This document shows, one piece after another, positions 41,990 to 50,548 of a DNA stretch of 64,000 nt (the first letter of the stretch is position 1; each line of letters opens with the position of its first letter). Source of the stretch: Opitutia bacterium (lineage in GTDB: Bacteria > Verrucomicrobiota > Verrucomicrobiia > Opitutales > Seribacteraceae). The notes beneath the pieces are model-generated. The model had not been told where the DNA came from, searched no databases, and saw only the letters and a list, made by a program, of their open reading frames with translations. The stretch is from assembly GCA_018645475.1 (NCBI GenBank), contig JABGWU010000235.1, positions 1 through 64,000 on the forward strand, in the 5' to 3' direction. The position numbers and the translations under genes were made by a program.

Positions 41990-43255
41990 TTAAATTTCTT
42001 TTACCGAGGGAGGATCCCGAAAGGCAAAGAAGAAGATCAATAATACAACTGCGGCCATAATTGCGGGGAAATACCAAACTGCTTCCCAATTCATCTCTTC
42101 TGCAATTTTTTGTTTGGAGTTCCACCATCCATTAAGTTCTCCTCCAACAAACATTCCTGCTCCAAGAGTCACAAAAGCAATAAACCCTTGTGCGCTTGAA
42201 CGAATATCTTTTGGGGCTACTTTATCGACATAGAGTTGACCGGTAACAAAGAAGAAGTCGTAGCAAATCCCATGAAAAATGACTCCTAAATAAAGCAGGG
42301 CATGTGTTTGAGCATCTGCATTTGCGAAAAGAATATAACGAAGGACCCAAAAGCACATACCAATCATTAGCATTTTTTTAACACCAAGTTTACGGAAAAA
42401 ATACGGTACTAATAGAAGGAAGAAAATTTCTGAAACCTGTCCAAGGGTCATTACACCTTCCGAATTAGATACGCCCATTTCCTTAAGAAATCCATTTGCG
42501 GATTGAAAGTAGAAAGATAGTGGAATGCAGGTAAGGAACGAACAAAGTATAAAAATAGCAAACGATCTGTCTTTCATAAGCCTGAATGCCTTTAGTCCAA
42601 GCACTTCTCCTGCAGTCACTGCCTTCCCTTTCATTTTGGGGGGTGTGTGAGGAAGTGAAAATGCATAAAGACCTAGAGCAAAAGAAGCAATCGCACCAAT
42701 TTCAAAAGTTCCAGGTGTAAGTGAAATCGAACTCCATTCGTCCGGAGGTGGATTCCCTCCTAAAAAGGCTGGCCACGAGATTTTGTATATTCCATCCACA
42801 AAGAAACTGCTTCCAACTAATATTCCTGAAGCAATCCATCCGATGGTTCCTAAAGTACGTATGGGAGGGAATTCTTTCTGTGGATCTTTCATGTTCTGAA
42901 AGGAGAGGGAATTAGCCAACGCAAGGGTAGGCATGTAAAAAATTAAATGCATCAGTAAATAAGGGTAAAAACTTTCCCAATTATTGGCTTGTCCGATCAT
43001 CAATAAGCAGGCACCTCCTAAAATATGAAGCCAGCCATAAACTTTTTGGGTCGGGAAAAATCGATCGGCTATCATTCCAACAATAAAAGGCGAAATAATT
43101 GCGGCTACTCCAGTGGCAGCATAAGCTGTTCCGCGCAGACTGGCTTCAATTTCTAAAGTGCCAAGAAATGTCCACATCGGGACATACCAAACCCCCCAGA
43201 TGAAGAACTGAAGAAACATCATAATGCAAAAACGAAAAACTAGTGATGTACTCAT
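41990..43255 (-). CDS. MFS transporter, nucleoside:H+ symporter (NupG-like) type
   Basis: A 421-residue inner-membrane transporter with twelve predicted segments and a compact length. The N-terminus (LVFRFCIMMFLQFFIWGVWYVPMWTFL) and the segment FYMPTLALANSLSFQNMKDPQKEFPPIRTLGTIGWIASG are hallmarks of the nucleoside:H+ symporter family that is common in Bacteroidetes and PVC bacteria, where members often sit next to Gfo/Idh dehydrogenases and may carry sugars instead. It is the first gene of the two-gene minus-strand unit and has a perfect 24-bp palindrome 41 bases before its start codon, a likely operator. Confidence 0.88.
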   Translation of the reverse strand: MSTSLVFRFCIMMFLQFFIWGVWYVPMWTFLGTLEIEASLRGTAYAATGVAAIISPFIVGMIADRFFPTQKVYGWLHILGGACLLMIGQANNWESFYPYLLMHLIFYMPTLALANSLSFQNMKDPQKEFPPIRTLGTIGWIASGILVGSSFFVDGIYKISWPAFLGGNPPPDEWSSISLTPGTFEIGAIASFALGLYAFSLPHTPPKMKGKAVTAGEVLGLKAFRLMKDRSFAIFILCSFLTCIPLSFYFQSANGFLKEMGVSNSEGVMTLGQVSEIFFLLLVPYFFRKLGVKKMLMIGMCFWVLRYILFANADAQTHALLYLGVIFHGICYDFFFVTGQLYVDKVAPKDIRSSAQGFIAFVTLGAGMFVGGELNGWWNSKQKIAEEMNWEAVWYFPAIMAAVVLLIFFFAFRDPPSVKEI

Positions 43256-43295
43256 GTTGTTCTTAAAGTTAACAACATTTTAATAACTGCCAAGA

Positions 43296-43319
43296 ATTAA
43301 TTACATATATGTAATTAAT
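43296..43319. promoter_or_regulatory. Perfect 24-bp palindrome, likely operator
   Basis: ATTAATTACATATATGTAAT followed by TAAT reads the same on both strands over 24 bases. It lies in the divergent spacer, 41 bases upstream of the MFS transporter start and 99 bases upstream of the ThuA start. Perfect symmetry of this length is far beyond the other palindromes in the window and fits a dimeric repressor or activator site serving the transporter/dehydrogenase unit, ThuA or both. No regulator gene is adjacent. Confidence 0.6.
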
Positions 43320-43417
43320 GGCTGAATGTTAAACAAATTAGATACAGGTGTTACTTTTGTGTTTGATAGAAGATCAGAATATGAAAGGATTAGAAATCTT
43401 TTTATCTTAATTTTATT

Positions 43418-44371
43418 ATGCTTATAATCAAAAAATACTTATTACTATTACCCCTGTTTTGTTCTTTTTTAACCGGAGAGACAAAAAAAGTAGTCTTTGT
43501 TGCTGGTGCAAAAAGTCATGGATATTTTTCCCATGAACATATAGCCGGATCCAAGCTGCTGGCTAAGCAACTTGATAAGGCTAATGTGGGTATAAAATCT
43601 ATTGTTATTACAGACAATGGATACCCCAAGGATTCTAATGTCTTCAAAGATGCAGCGGCAGTCGTTGTTTATTGTGATGGAGGAGGTCGGCATCTGTTAA
43701 ATGCCCATCTTAAGGAATTTGATAAGGTCATGAGGAGGGGGGTTGGTTTAGTTTGTCTTCATTATGGAGTTGAGGTACCGAAGGGTGCACCGGGTGATTA
43801 TTTTCTTAAATGGATTGGTGGGTACTTTGAAACCAATTGGTCAGTAAATCCCCATTGGGTGGCAGACTTTAAATTATTTCCAACTCATCCAATTAGTCAC
43901 GGTGTGAAACCATTTATAATTAAAGACGAATGGTACTATCATATGCGTTTTCAAGAAAATATGAATGGGGTAACTCCCATTCTCTCTGCTTTACCATCCG
44001 AAGAAACCTTGAAGAGGAAGGATGGACCACATAGTAATAATCCGCATGTGAGAGAAGCGGTTATAAAGAGAAAAGAAAAGCAACATGTTGCTTGGGCTTA
44101 TCAGCGCGGAAAAGATTATGGTAACGGTAGAGGGTTTGGTTTTACCGGGGGGCATAACCATATCAACTGGGGTTCCGACAACTTTCGCAAACTGGTTTTA
44201 AATGGAATTATTTGGACGGCGAAAGGTAGAGTTCCGCCAGCAGGTGCATCCTTAGCCGAACTGACAGTTACTGATTTGAGGGCAAACCAAGATTATGCTC
44301 CCAAGGGTTGGAGTGATACTCAGATTTTTGATAAGTTAACTACATTCAATCCAAGTCGTTCAAAGGAATAG
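43418..44371 (+). CDS. ThuA domain protein, secreted
   Basis: A 317-residue protein with a signal peptide (IIKKYLLLLPLFCSFLTGETKK) and a ThuA-like class I glutamine amidotransferase-fold domain: VVFVAGAKSHGYFSHEHIAG (25-44), VVVYCDGGGRHLLN, GVGLVCLHYGVEVP (about 105-118) and GRGFGFTGGHNHINWG near the end. ThuA-type proteins act in use of trehalose and other sugars and often accompany Gfo/Idh dehydrogenases in PVC genomes, as here across the divergent spacer with the 24-bp palindrome. The usual Cys of the amidotransferase fold is replaced by the CLHYG segment whose role is unclear. Precise function unknown. Confidence 0.9.
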   Translation: MLIIKKYLLLLPLFCSFLTGETKKVVFVAGAKSHGYFSHEHIAGSKLLAKQLDKANVGIKSIVITDNGYPKDSNVFKDAAAVVVYCDGGGRHLLNAHLKEFDKVMRRGVGLVCLHYGVEVPKGAPGDYFLKWIGGYFETNWSVNPHWVADFKLFPTHPISHGVKPFIIKDEWYYHMRFQENMNGVTPILSALPSEETLKRKDGPHSNNPHVREAVIKRKEKQHVAWAYQRGKDYGNGRGFGFTGGHNHINWGSDNFRKLVLNGIIWTAKGRVPPAGASLAELTVTDLRANQDYAPKGWSDTQIFDKLTTFNPSRSKE

Positions 44372-44517
44372 TAATTTCCGTAAATATTAAAAATAGTTCC
44401 ATGAATTAAAAGTTCAGTGTAACAACTTTATTTTTTTATTTAATTTGGCACTACTTTGGGTGTCCGATAGTAATTTTATAGCTTGCTAGTTATATGGATC
44501 ATTATTTCGATTGATCT

Positions 44518-45375
44518 ATGTTAAATTTACAAACGCTTAAAATCTTACCTTTTACTGAGCTTTTGAGTAAAGGTTATGAATCTACATTTGGAAATCAACA
44601 TCCAGAATATATTAATTTCCTAAAAATGGCGTCTTCTATTTCTTTGGAAAATATAGCAAATGGTGATATGTTGTACCATAATGTAGACCACACAATAATG
44701 GTTACATCTGTAGGGCAGGAAATAATTCGCGGGAAACACCTTTTTGAAGGTGGTTTTAGTGCAAAGGATGGACTGAATTACTTATTAGCCCTCTTATGTC
44801 ATGATGTTGGATTTGTTAAGGGTGCGTGTAAAAAAGATGATTTGAAGAATGGATTATTTGATAATGGAGAAGGAAGTATGGTTAAAATTGCTGATACAGG
44901 AACCTGTGCCTTGCTTCAACCGCATCATGTTTCGAGAAGTAAACTTTTTGTTCATGAGCGATTCGATAATTTTTCATTTGTGGATTTAGACTTAGTTTCA
45001 AATTGTATTGAAAGAACCCGCTTCCCGCTTCCAGATGGAGAGGACTATCAAAATACAGAGGATTTACCTGGCTTGGCTAGGGCTGCTGATTTGATTGGGC
45101 AATTAGGTGACCCTGAGTACTTGCATAAAATTCCAGCTCTTTTCTATGAATTTGAAGAATTGGGCATAAATGAAGTAATGAATTGCAAATCCCCAGGTGA
45201 ACTTCGACGTGGATACGCTCATTTTTTTTGGGGTGAGGTGCATAAGTATGTTGAAAATGGAGTGAACCTTTTACAGGTAACGCAAGAAGGAAAGGAGTGG
45301 ATCAGCAGACTACATTCTCATGTATTTGACTGTGAGCACTTTATTTTAGAATCTGAAGCAGAGAGTAATTCATGA
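44518..45375 (+). CDS. HD-domain metal-dependent phosphohydrolase-like protein
   Basis: A 285-residue cytoplasmic protein of the HD superfamily (of the Npun_R2479-like kind). Metal-ligand motifs are YHNVDHTIMV (about 53-62), the paired LLCHDVGFVKG (about 91-101) and later HHVSRSKLFVHERF and D-rich LVDLDLV segments. HD proteins cleave phosphoesters of nucleotides, including second messengers. It lies 100 bases before a response regulator whose output half resembles a decayed HD-GYP domain, followed by a histidine kinase, suggesting a common signalling unit. The substrate is unknown. Confidence 0.82.
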   Translation: MLNLQTLKILPFTELLSKGYESTFGNQHPEYINFLKMASSISLENIANGDMLYHNVDHTIMVTSVGQEIIRGKHLFEGGFSAKDGLNYLLALLCHDVGFVKGACKKDDLKNGLFDNGEGSMVKIADTGTCALLQPHHVSRSKLFVHERFDNFSFVDLDLVSNCIERTRFPLPDGEDYQNTEDLPGLARAADLIGQLGDPEYLHKIPALFYEFEELGINEVMNCKSPGELRRGYAHFFWGEVHKYVENGVNLLQVTQEGKEWISRLHSHVFDCEHFILESEAESNS

Positions 45376-45475
45376 TTTCAATTGTGAAAAGTATTTGATT
45401 AGAGCCGTTCCATTGGCAATACTTGCAACTGTCTATAAAATTTTTTATTCGGCTACACCCCTACGATACTAATTA

Positions 45476-46618
45476 ATGAATAATAAAATACTCTGTGTTG
45501 ATGATGAAGAAGCCATTTTAAAAGGTTTTCAATTAAACTTAAGGAAAGATTTTGAGCTTCATTTAGCCTCAAACGGAGCAGAAGGGTTGGAGGTTTTTGA
45601 TCGTGAAAAAGGTTTTGCCTTAGTTTTGTCTGATATGCGTATGCCTGAAATGAACGGTGCAACAATGCTTTCTGAAATCAAAAAGAGGGACCCCGAAGTA
45701 GTAACGGTTCTTTTAACGGGACATACAGATTTTGAATCTGCTATTGCAGCTGTTAATGAGGGAAATGTATTTAGAATGCTTTCTAAACCTTGTCCGCCGG
45801 ATACTCTCATTAAAGTTCTTCGTTCTGGACTTGAGCAACATGATTTAATTAAGAGTAAAAGAATATTATTAGATAAAACATTACGCGGTGCAGTCGATGC
45901 TTTAGCTCAATCCTTATCTACTGCAAAACCATTGTTCTTTGGCAGGGCTCAGCGAGTTCAAAGACTTTCAAATGAATTGGCCGAAATGATGCAAGTTCCA
46001 AACAGCTGGCGAGTTGATGTGGCAAGCGTTTTTTCTCAACTAGGATATATTTCATTACCAGAATCGGTAAGTGAAGATGTATATCATAAACGGGATTTAC
46101 CTCATGAAGTGAAGAAGTTAGTCAAGCAGGTACCCATCGATACTCAGAATTTGATTAAAAAAATCCCTGGACTCGAAGAAGTCGAAGAAATTCTTCAGAA
46201 AATAGATGTTCAGCATCGGTTTGAAAAAGATAATGGTTCAGGGGTGCGAACATTAGCCTCAATTTTAAGAGTTTCATTAGATTTTGATTTTTATGAGGAA
46301 CTGGGGCATGATAGGAGTGTCATTGTACAAACTCTCAAAAGTAGGGCTAATGATTATGATCCTGTCATCACTGATTCTTTATCAAATTTATTGGTAGTTG
46401 CAGAGCGAACTTTTCACCTTGAAGAGGTTGCTGTCAAAAATTTGGAGGTAGGAATGAGATTAGCGCAGGAGCTTCGACTTGATGATGGTTTTCTTGTTGC
46501 TTCTTGCGGAGCAGATGTTGATCGCCAACTTCTTAAAGTGATACGAAACTATAATTCTTGTTATGCGGAAAGTCCATTTCCTTCAAAGTTGCAAGTCACA
46601 GTTCCAATAGCTCATTAA
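45476..46618 (+). CDS. Response regulator with degenerate HD-GYP-like output domain
   Basis: A 380-residue cytoplasmic signalling protein. The receiver (1-120) is intact: acidic pair D9/D10, phospho-acceptor D53 in LSDMRMPEMNG, Thr in LLTGHTD and Lys in LSKPCPPD. The next about 200 residues have the helical pattern and order of RpfG-type HD-GYP regulators (RAQRVQRLSNELAEMM, WRVDVASVFSQLGYISLPE where HDIGK would be, then a region where HHExxDGxGYP would be), but the metal and GYP residues are gone, so it should not cleave cyclic-di-GMP. It may sense or scaffold instead. The gene for the likely partner kinase follows 19 bases downstream. Confidence 0.82.
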   Translation: MNNKILCVDDEEAILKGFQLNLRKDFELHLASNGAEGLEVFDREKGFALVLSDMRMPEMNGATMLSEIKKRDPEVVTVLLTGHTDFESAIAAVNEGNVFRMLSKPCPPDTLIKVLRSGLEQHDLIKSKRILLDKTLRGAVDALAQSLSTAKPLFFGRAQRVQRLSNELAEMMQVPNSWRVDVASVFSQLGYISLPESVSEDVYHKRDLPHEVKKLVKQVPIDTQNLIKKIPGLEEVEEILQKIDVQHRFEKDNGSGVRTLASILRVSLDFDFYEELGHDRSVIVQTLKSRANDYDPVITDSLSNLLVVAERTFHLEEVAVKNLEVGMRLAQELRLDDGFLVASCGADVDRQLLKVIRNYNSCYAESPFPSKLQVTVPIAH

Positions 46619-46637
46619 AATTATTCTCTAAAAAACA

Positions 46638-48314
46638 TTGAAAGTTAGATCATATATTTGGCTACTTTCTTCGGCAAGTTTGGGTGGTGCACTCTTAGTA
46701 GGGATTTTGGGCTGGTGGATGTTTCACAGTACCAGCAAGTTAACAAAAGAACTCAATGAAGAAAGTAAAAATTCCGGAAAATCTGCTGGTGAATATTCTG
46801 ATGTAAAAGACTTTCTGGAAGTTTCTCGAAGTATCATTGTTTCCCTCGAAGTTTACCCCGAAAGTTACGAAGGTATTTTTGGGGTAACTTGGGATCGTTT
46901 AACTGCTGCAAAAAAAGGCCTTAATGATATTTCTGAAAAGTATTTAGAAAACTATCCCAAAGTTTTGCTAGAGCCAATTGCAAAAGGACTTAGTAAACTA
47001 TCATCTGCCATTAAAAAAATGGAGAAGATATCTGTATGGGATGAATCAAAAAATAAGGCAGGTTTAAAAGCAAATAACATAGCAAAATCACAGTTTAACG
47101 AGGCAAGAGAAGAACTTGATCGAGGACTTAATATTTTGGAGCAAAAGTCAGAAAATTTTCTTCAGGAATCTCGTGGTGCCCTTGAAGCGAAGGGAATAGA
47201 ACTTCGCCAAAAAGAAGAGACAGATTTAATTATGTTGATTGTAGCTAGTATACTTTATTTTGTATTGGTATCTTACTTGGCATTTGTGATTTACAAGAGT
47301 TTTGCCAGCCCGATCCGTAAGCTTGAATATGCTGCCAAAAATTCTATAGATCATAATAAACCATTCACTTTAAAGGAAACCGGTCCATATGAAATCAGGT
47401 CGGTCATTAAAAGACTGCAAGGTCTCATATTGGGATTGGAATCAACTGTCAAAAAGCGAACTGCTTCCTTGCAGGCTAAAACAGTTCAATTACAGGAAGA
47501 GATGAACCAACGCAAAGAACTAGAAACTCAATTGGTTCATGCCCAGAAAATGGAGGCAGTTGGGCAACTTGCATCTGGGATTGCTCATGAAATTAATTCT
47601 CCTTCACAGTTCGCCAATGATAATATTTTGTTCTTAAAAGATGCCGTAACAGGTTTTATTTCAAAGTTAAGGGGGGAATCAAACGCACCAGATCTTAAGG
47701 AACTTCAATTTCTTGCCGAAAATGCCCCTGAAGCCGTGGATCAGGCAACAGAGGGAATAAGCAGAATTACAACGATTGTGAAATCGATGAAAAATTTTGC
47801 ATACAAAGATGCAGAATCTGCTAAAAAGCCAAGTGATTTAAATCAGGCAATTCAAGCAACAATAGTTGTGGCTACCAATGAGTGGAAATACCATGCCGAA
47901 TTACAATTAGAATTAGATGAAAATTTACCCTTTGTACCCTGTAATATTGGAGAGATTAATCAAGTTGTATTGAATTTGGTGGTAAATGGAGCTCACGCGA
48001 TACGAGATCGATTTCAAGATGGTCAAAAAGGAAATTTAAATGTCTCGACCAAGCATTACCCCGATGCAGGTTGCGTGGTTATTTCTATTAGTGATAATGG
48101 TGGAGGTATCCCCCAAAAAGTTCAGGCTCGGATCTTTGAACCTTTTTTTACGACAAAGGAAGTCGGAGTGGGTACGGGGCAAGGCTTAGCCATTGCACAT
48201 AATGTGATCGTCAAATCTCATGCAGGACAAATTTGGTTTGATACCATGGAAGGGCAGGGCACAACTTTCTTTATTAAATTACCCATGCAAAACAAAACGG
48301 AGGATAAAAAGTGA
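46638..48314 (+). CDS. Membrane sensor histidine kinase
   Basis: A 558-residue kinase beginning at TTG (46638; no in-frame ATG fits the first membrane segment). Order: segment SSASLGGALLVGILGWWMF (about 8-26), a periplasmic helical sensor domain (30-195), segment LIMLIVASILYFVLVSYLAFVIY (200-222), HAMP-like linker (SPIRKLEYAAKNSI), coiled coil, HisKA with VGQLASGIAHEINSPSQF (about 310-328), and HATPase with NQVVLNLVVNGAHAI, ISDNGGGIP and GTGQGLAIAHNVI. The kinase core is the NtrB-like class. Most likely partner is the upstream degenerate HD-GYP regulator. The stop overlaps the next gene's GTG start (GTGA). Confidence 0.92.
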   Translation: MKVRSYIWLLSSASLGGALLVGILGWWMFHSTSKLTKELNEESKNSGKSAGEYSDVKDFLEVSRSIIVSLEVYPESYEGIFGVTWDRLTAAKKGLNDISEKYLENYPKVLLEPIAKGLSKLSSAIKKMEKISVWDESKNKAGLKANNIAKSQFNEAREELDRGLNILEQKSENFLQESRGALEAKGIELRQKEETDLIMLIVASILYFVLVSYLAFVIYKSFASPIRKLEYAAKNSIDHNKPFTLKETGPYEIRSVIKRLQGLILGLESTVKKRTASLQAKTVQLQEEMNQRKELETQLVHAQKMEAVGQLASGIAHEINSPSQFANDNILFLKDAVTGFISKLRGESNAPDLKELQFLAENAPEAVDQATEGISRITTIVKSMKNFAYKDAESAKKPSDLNQAIQATIVVATNEWKYHAELQLELDENLPFVPCNIGEINQVVLNLVVNGAHAIRDRFQDGQKGNLNVSTKHYPDAGCVVISISDNGGGIPQKVQARIFEPFFTTKEVGVGTGQGLAIAHNVIVKSHAGQIWFDTMEGQGTTFFIKLPMQNKTEDKK

Positions 48315-49513
48315 AGCTATGGATGGTAAAATATATATTTTCGATCAGCTTTTTTTTCATTATCGGTTGTTCTGAACCTAATAATATTAGTACTTCGGAC
48401 AACGGAAATTATGTACCATTTCCGAGCGATAAAATGTACGAGGTGAATGAGCATGAGTTTAAAAAATTGAACGCACGCAAAAATTATATCTTGGTAAAAC
48501 CTGGTGAATTTTGGATGGGTAGTCCCGTTTCAGAACCAGGCAGAAATCAAGATGAATCCAAACATCTTGTTCGTATAAGCAAACCATTCTTAATCAGTAA
48601 ATTTGAACTTACTAATCAAGAATGGAATGCAAATGTTCCCGCATCAATGAAAAAAGGTAGCCGTGTTTACGAGTTAACCGGTAGAAAACTTAAAAAAATG
48701 TGCGTCGGAGAAAATTTTTTGGATGGAAATTTCACAATAACCAATTATGAAAAAAAAAGTTCCCAGGGAAAATATTCTCTCGATTTTTTCTTTGAGGAAG
48801 TAGTTCCCAATTCCGGTACGAGAGGAAATTGGGAAATAAAGGAGAAAGACCGTAAAAACTATCAATTAGATAGCGAAAAATTTTTAAAACATCTAGATAT
48901 TACAGACTACTTGAAAGAAAAAAATATTTCTTCGCATGGTATAATTGGTGAAAAAAATCCAGTTACCCGAGTTTCTCATTCACAAGCAACGGCATATTGT
49001 TGGAAACAATCAACACGTGCTCATAAAGAGGGTCGATTACCAAAAGGATTAATTTATCGCTTACCTACCGAAGCTGAATGGGAATACGCTTGTCGAGCGG
49101 GTACTACAGGTATTTGTGGATTAGGCAGTGGAGAGCGATTATCTGGGGTAAATGCTTGTTTAAATGGTTCTAGAGCCGAGTATGTTCTAGGTGGTGAAGT
49201 AATGTTGATTAATCGAAGGAAGGTTGCACCTATAGATGTGTTTAAACCAAAATATTCCCCCAATGCTTGGGGAATTCATGATATGCATGGTAATGTAATG
49301 GAATGGTGCCATGATTATTACTCGCCATATGGTACTAAAAACAAAACGGTTGATCCGTTGGGTTTCTTTAATGGAAGCCGTCGCGTAGTAAGAGGTGGAA
49401 GCTTTTATCGAACAGCTCAGCAATGTAGGTCCGCTAGTAGGGCGAGTTATGAACCTTCTTATAGGGGATCTGAAATTGGGTTTCGAATGGTGATAGGATA
49501 TCGTCTTTTGTAA
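48311..49513 (+). CDS. Lipoprotein with SUMF1/formylglycine-enzyme-like domain
   Basis: A 400-residue envelope lipoprotein (lipobox FIIGC, Cys at about residue 20) with an SUMF1/FGE fold: VKPGEFWMGSPVSEPGRNQDE (near 60-80), NPVTRVSHSQATAYCW, YRLPTEAEWEYACRAGT (near 250-266), WGIHDMHGNVMEWCHDYY and RRVVRGGSFYRTAQQCRSASR (near 357-377). The catalytic cysteine pair of sulfatase-activating enzymes (GGSxxC then Cys five residues on) is not there, so it probably does not make formylglycine. An insert of about 120 residues splits the first part of the fold. It is translationally coupled to the histidine kinase (GTGA overlap), which suggests a sensory or ligand-binding role for that kinase. Stops with no gap against the convergent pseudo-protease gene. 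Confidence 0.85.
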   Translation: MKLWMVKYIFSISFFFIIGCSEPNNISTSDNGNYVPFPSDKMYEVNEHEFKKLNARKNYILVKPGEFWMGSPVSEPGRNQDESKHLVRISKPFLISKFELTNQEWNANVPASMKKGSRVYELTGRKLKKMCVGENFLDGNFTITNYEKKSSQGKYSLDFFFEEVVPNSGTRGNWEIKEKDRKNYQLDSEKFLKHLDITDYLKEKNISSHGIIGEKNPVTRVSHSQATAYCWKQSTRAHKEGRLPKGLIYRLPTEAEWEYACRAGTTGICGLGSGERLSGVNACLNGSRAEYVLGGEVMLINRRKVAPIDVFKPKYSPNAWGIHDMHGNVMEWCHDYYSPYGTKNKTVDPLGFFNGSRRVVRGGSFYRTAQQCRSASRASYEPSYRGSEIGFRMVIGYRLL

Positions 49514-50548
49514 TCAAGGAATTTTTTGGAAGAATGAATTTATCGTTTTGAGTGATTCAGTCGTGGGCAAGGCGTACATTGTAACTCGGTCTACTCGGGC
49601 AATATTTATCCCAATGCATTGACCATTTAAGTTAAAAAGAGGGCCACCCATAGCCTCTCTTGGTAGAGGCAAGTCATGTTGTAAGACCGTAGAAAAACTA
49701 TCTTTTCTCTTTGATACAGGTCCGCTCATTTGTAGGTTTCGATTAAATAAATCAAAAGTAACAGAGCGGTGCCCTAATGTGACGACAAAGTTTTTAATTT
49801 CATTGTTTCGAATAAGTTTGATCTGAACTACATCCCCAGGGTCTTTTTTCCCAACTATCTTGATTAATGAATCTTGAGTTTTTACACGTCTATTATCGAC
49901 ATATGTAATAATATCATCTTGTAATAAACCAGCTCGATATGCAGCGGCTTGTGGAACGACTTCCGAAATTTTTACACCCTTGGCTTTTGTATCGTCGTTC
50001 ACTAGTAGGACACCCATGACACCTCCTTCACGATCAATTTTTCTGTAATTCCCACTTTTAATTCCTACCCGAATTTCATTTAAGGAATAGTGAGCAGCAA
50101 TAACCCAACTCCCTTCGGTTACATTTTTTTTGGTTTCCCAATTCAATACAGGAAAGGAATTATCTTTGGAGATGAGTTGGTATATAGCTAGGTCATTTTC
50201 TTCGAATCTCCTTTTAATTTTTAATGGATATTTTGTACCATCAAAAGTTTCCGCTTCCCTTGCCCCAACGCAGGAACTAGCTTTGGTTAAGATATAACCA
50301 TCAGGGTGAATGAATCCGCCCAATGCGATGAGTTTATCGTTTCTAAGTAACCGAACTGTACTTTTAAGTGCTGAATCCTTAGCGTTACCAAATGCATTTT
50401 GAATAGACTTCCCATTTAGCCGATAGTCGAGTGCTAAGAGTTTTGAACGATTTGAATCTTCACTGTATCCCGCGGAAAAAAAATGAAAAATCAAAATGAT
50501 AGTTATAGCCCCCTTCACAATTTGCTTCCTATTTTTGAGGCCTTGCAC
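49514..50548 (-). CDS. Catalytically dead HtrA-like protein with PDZ inserted in the protease fold
   Basis: A 344-residue exported protein (signal segment VKGAITIILIFHFFSAGYS). Protease-fold strands are visible as IALGGFIHPDGYILTKASSCVG (74-95) and ENDLAIYQL (117-125), but His of the triad is replaced (S91), Asp119 remains, and the serine loop reads PREAMGGPLFNLNGQCIGINIA (296-317), with Met300 where Ser should be. A PDZ domain (about 176-258: VMGVLLVNDD...AAAYRAGLLQDDIITYVDNRRV) lies between the two, before the GGPLF strand, rather than after the protease domain as in DegP. It overlaps the upstream active HtrA gene by 20 bp. It probably binds peptides or modulates the active protease. Confidence 0.82.
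   Translation of the reverse strand: MQGLKNRKQIVKGAITIILIFHFFSAGYSEDSNRSKLLALDYRLNGKSIQNAFGNAKDSALKSTVRLLRNDKLIALGGFIHPDGYILTKASSCVGAREAETFDGTKYPLKIKRRFEENDLAIYQLISKDNSFPVLNWETKKNVTEGSWVIAAHYSLNEIRVGIKSGNYRKIDREGGVMGVLLVNDDTKAKGVKISEVVPQAAAYRAGLLQDDIITYVDNRRVKTQDSLIKIVGKKDPGDVVQIKLIRNNEIKNFVVTLGHRSVTFDLFNRNLQMSGPVSKRKDSFSTVLQHDLPLPREAMGGPLFNLNGQCIGINIARVDRVTMYALPTTESLKTINSFFQKIP

Noticed and set aside
44446-44461. Sigma-54 promoter (TGGCAC then TTGG) before the HD protein gene
   Set aside because: The -24 element is good but the -12 GC is missing.
48311-49513. Sulfatase-activating formylglycine enzyme
   Set aside because: The SUMF1 fold is clear but the two catalytic cysteines are not, and no sulfatase gene is present in the window.
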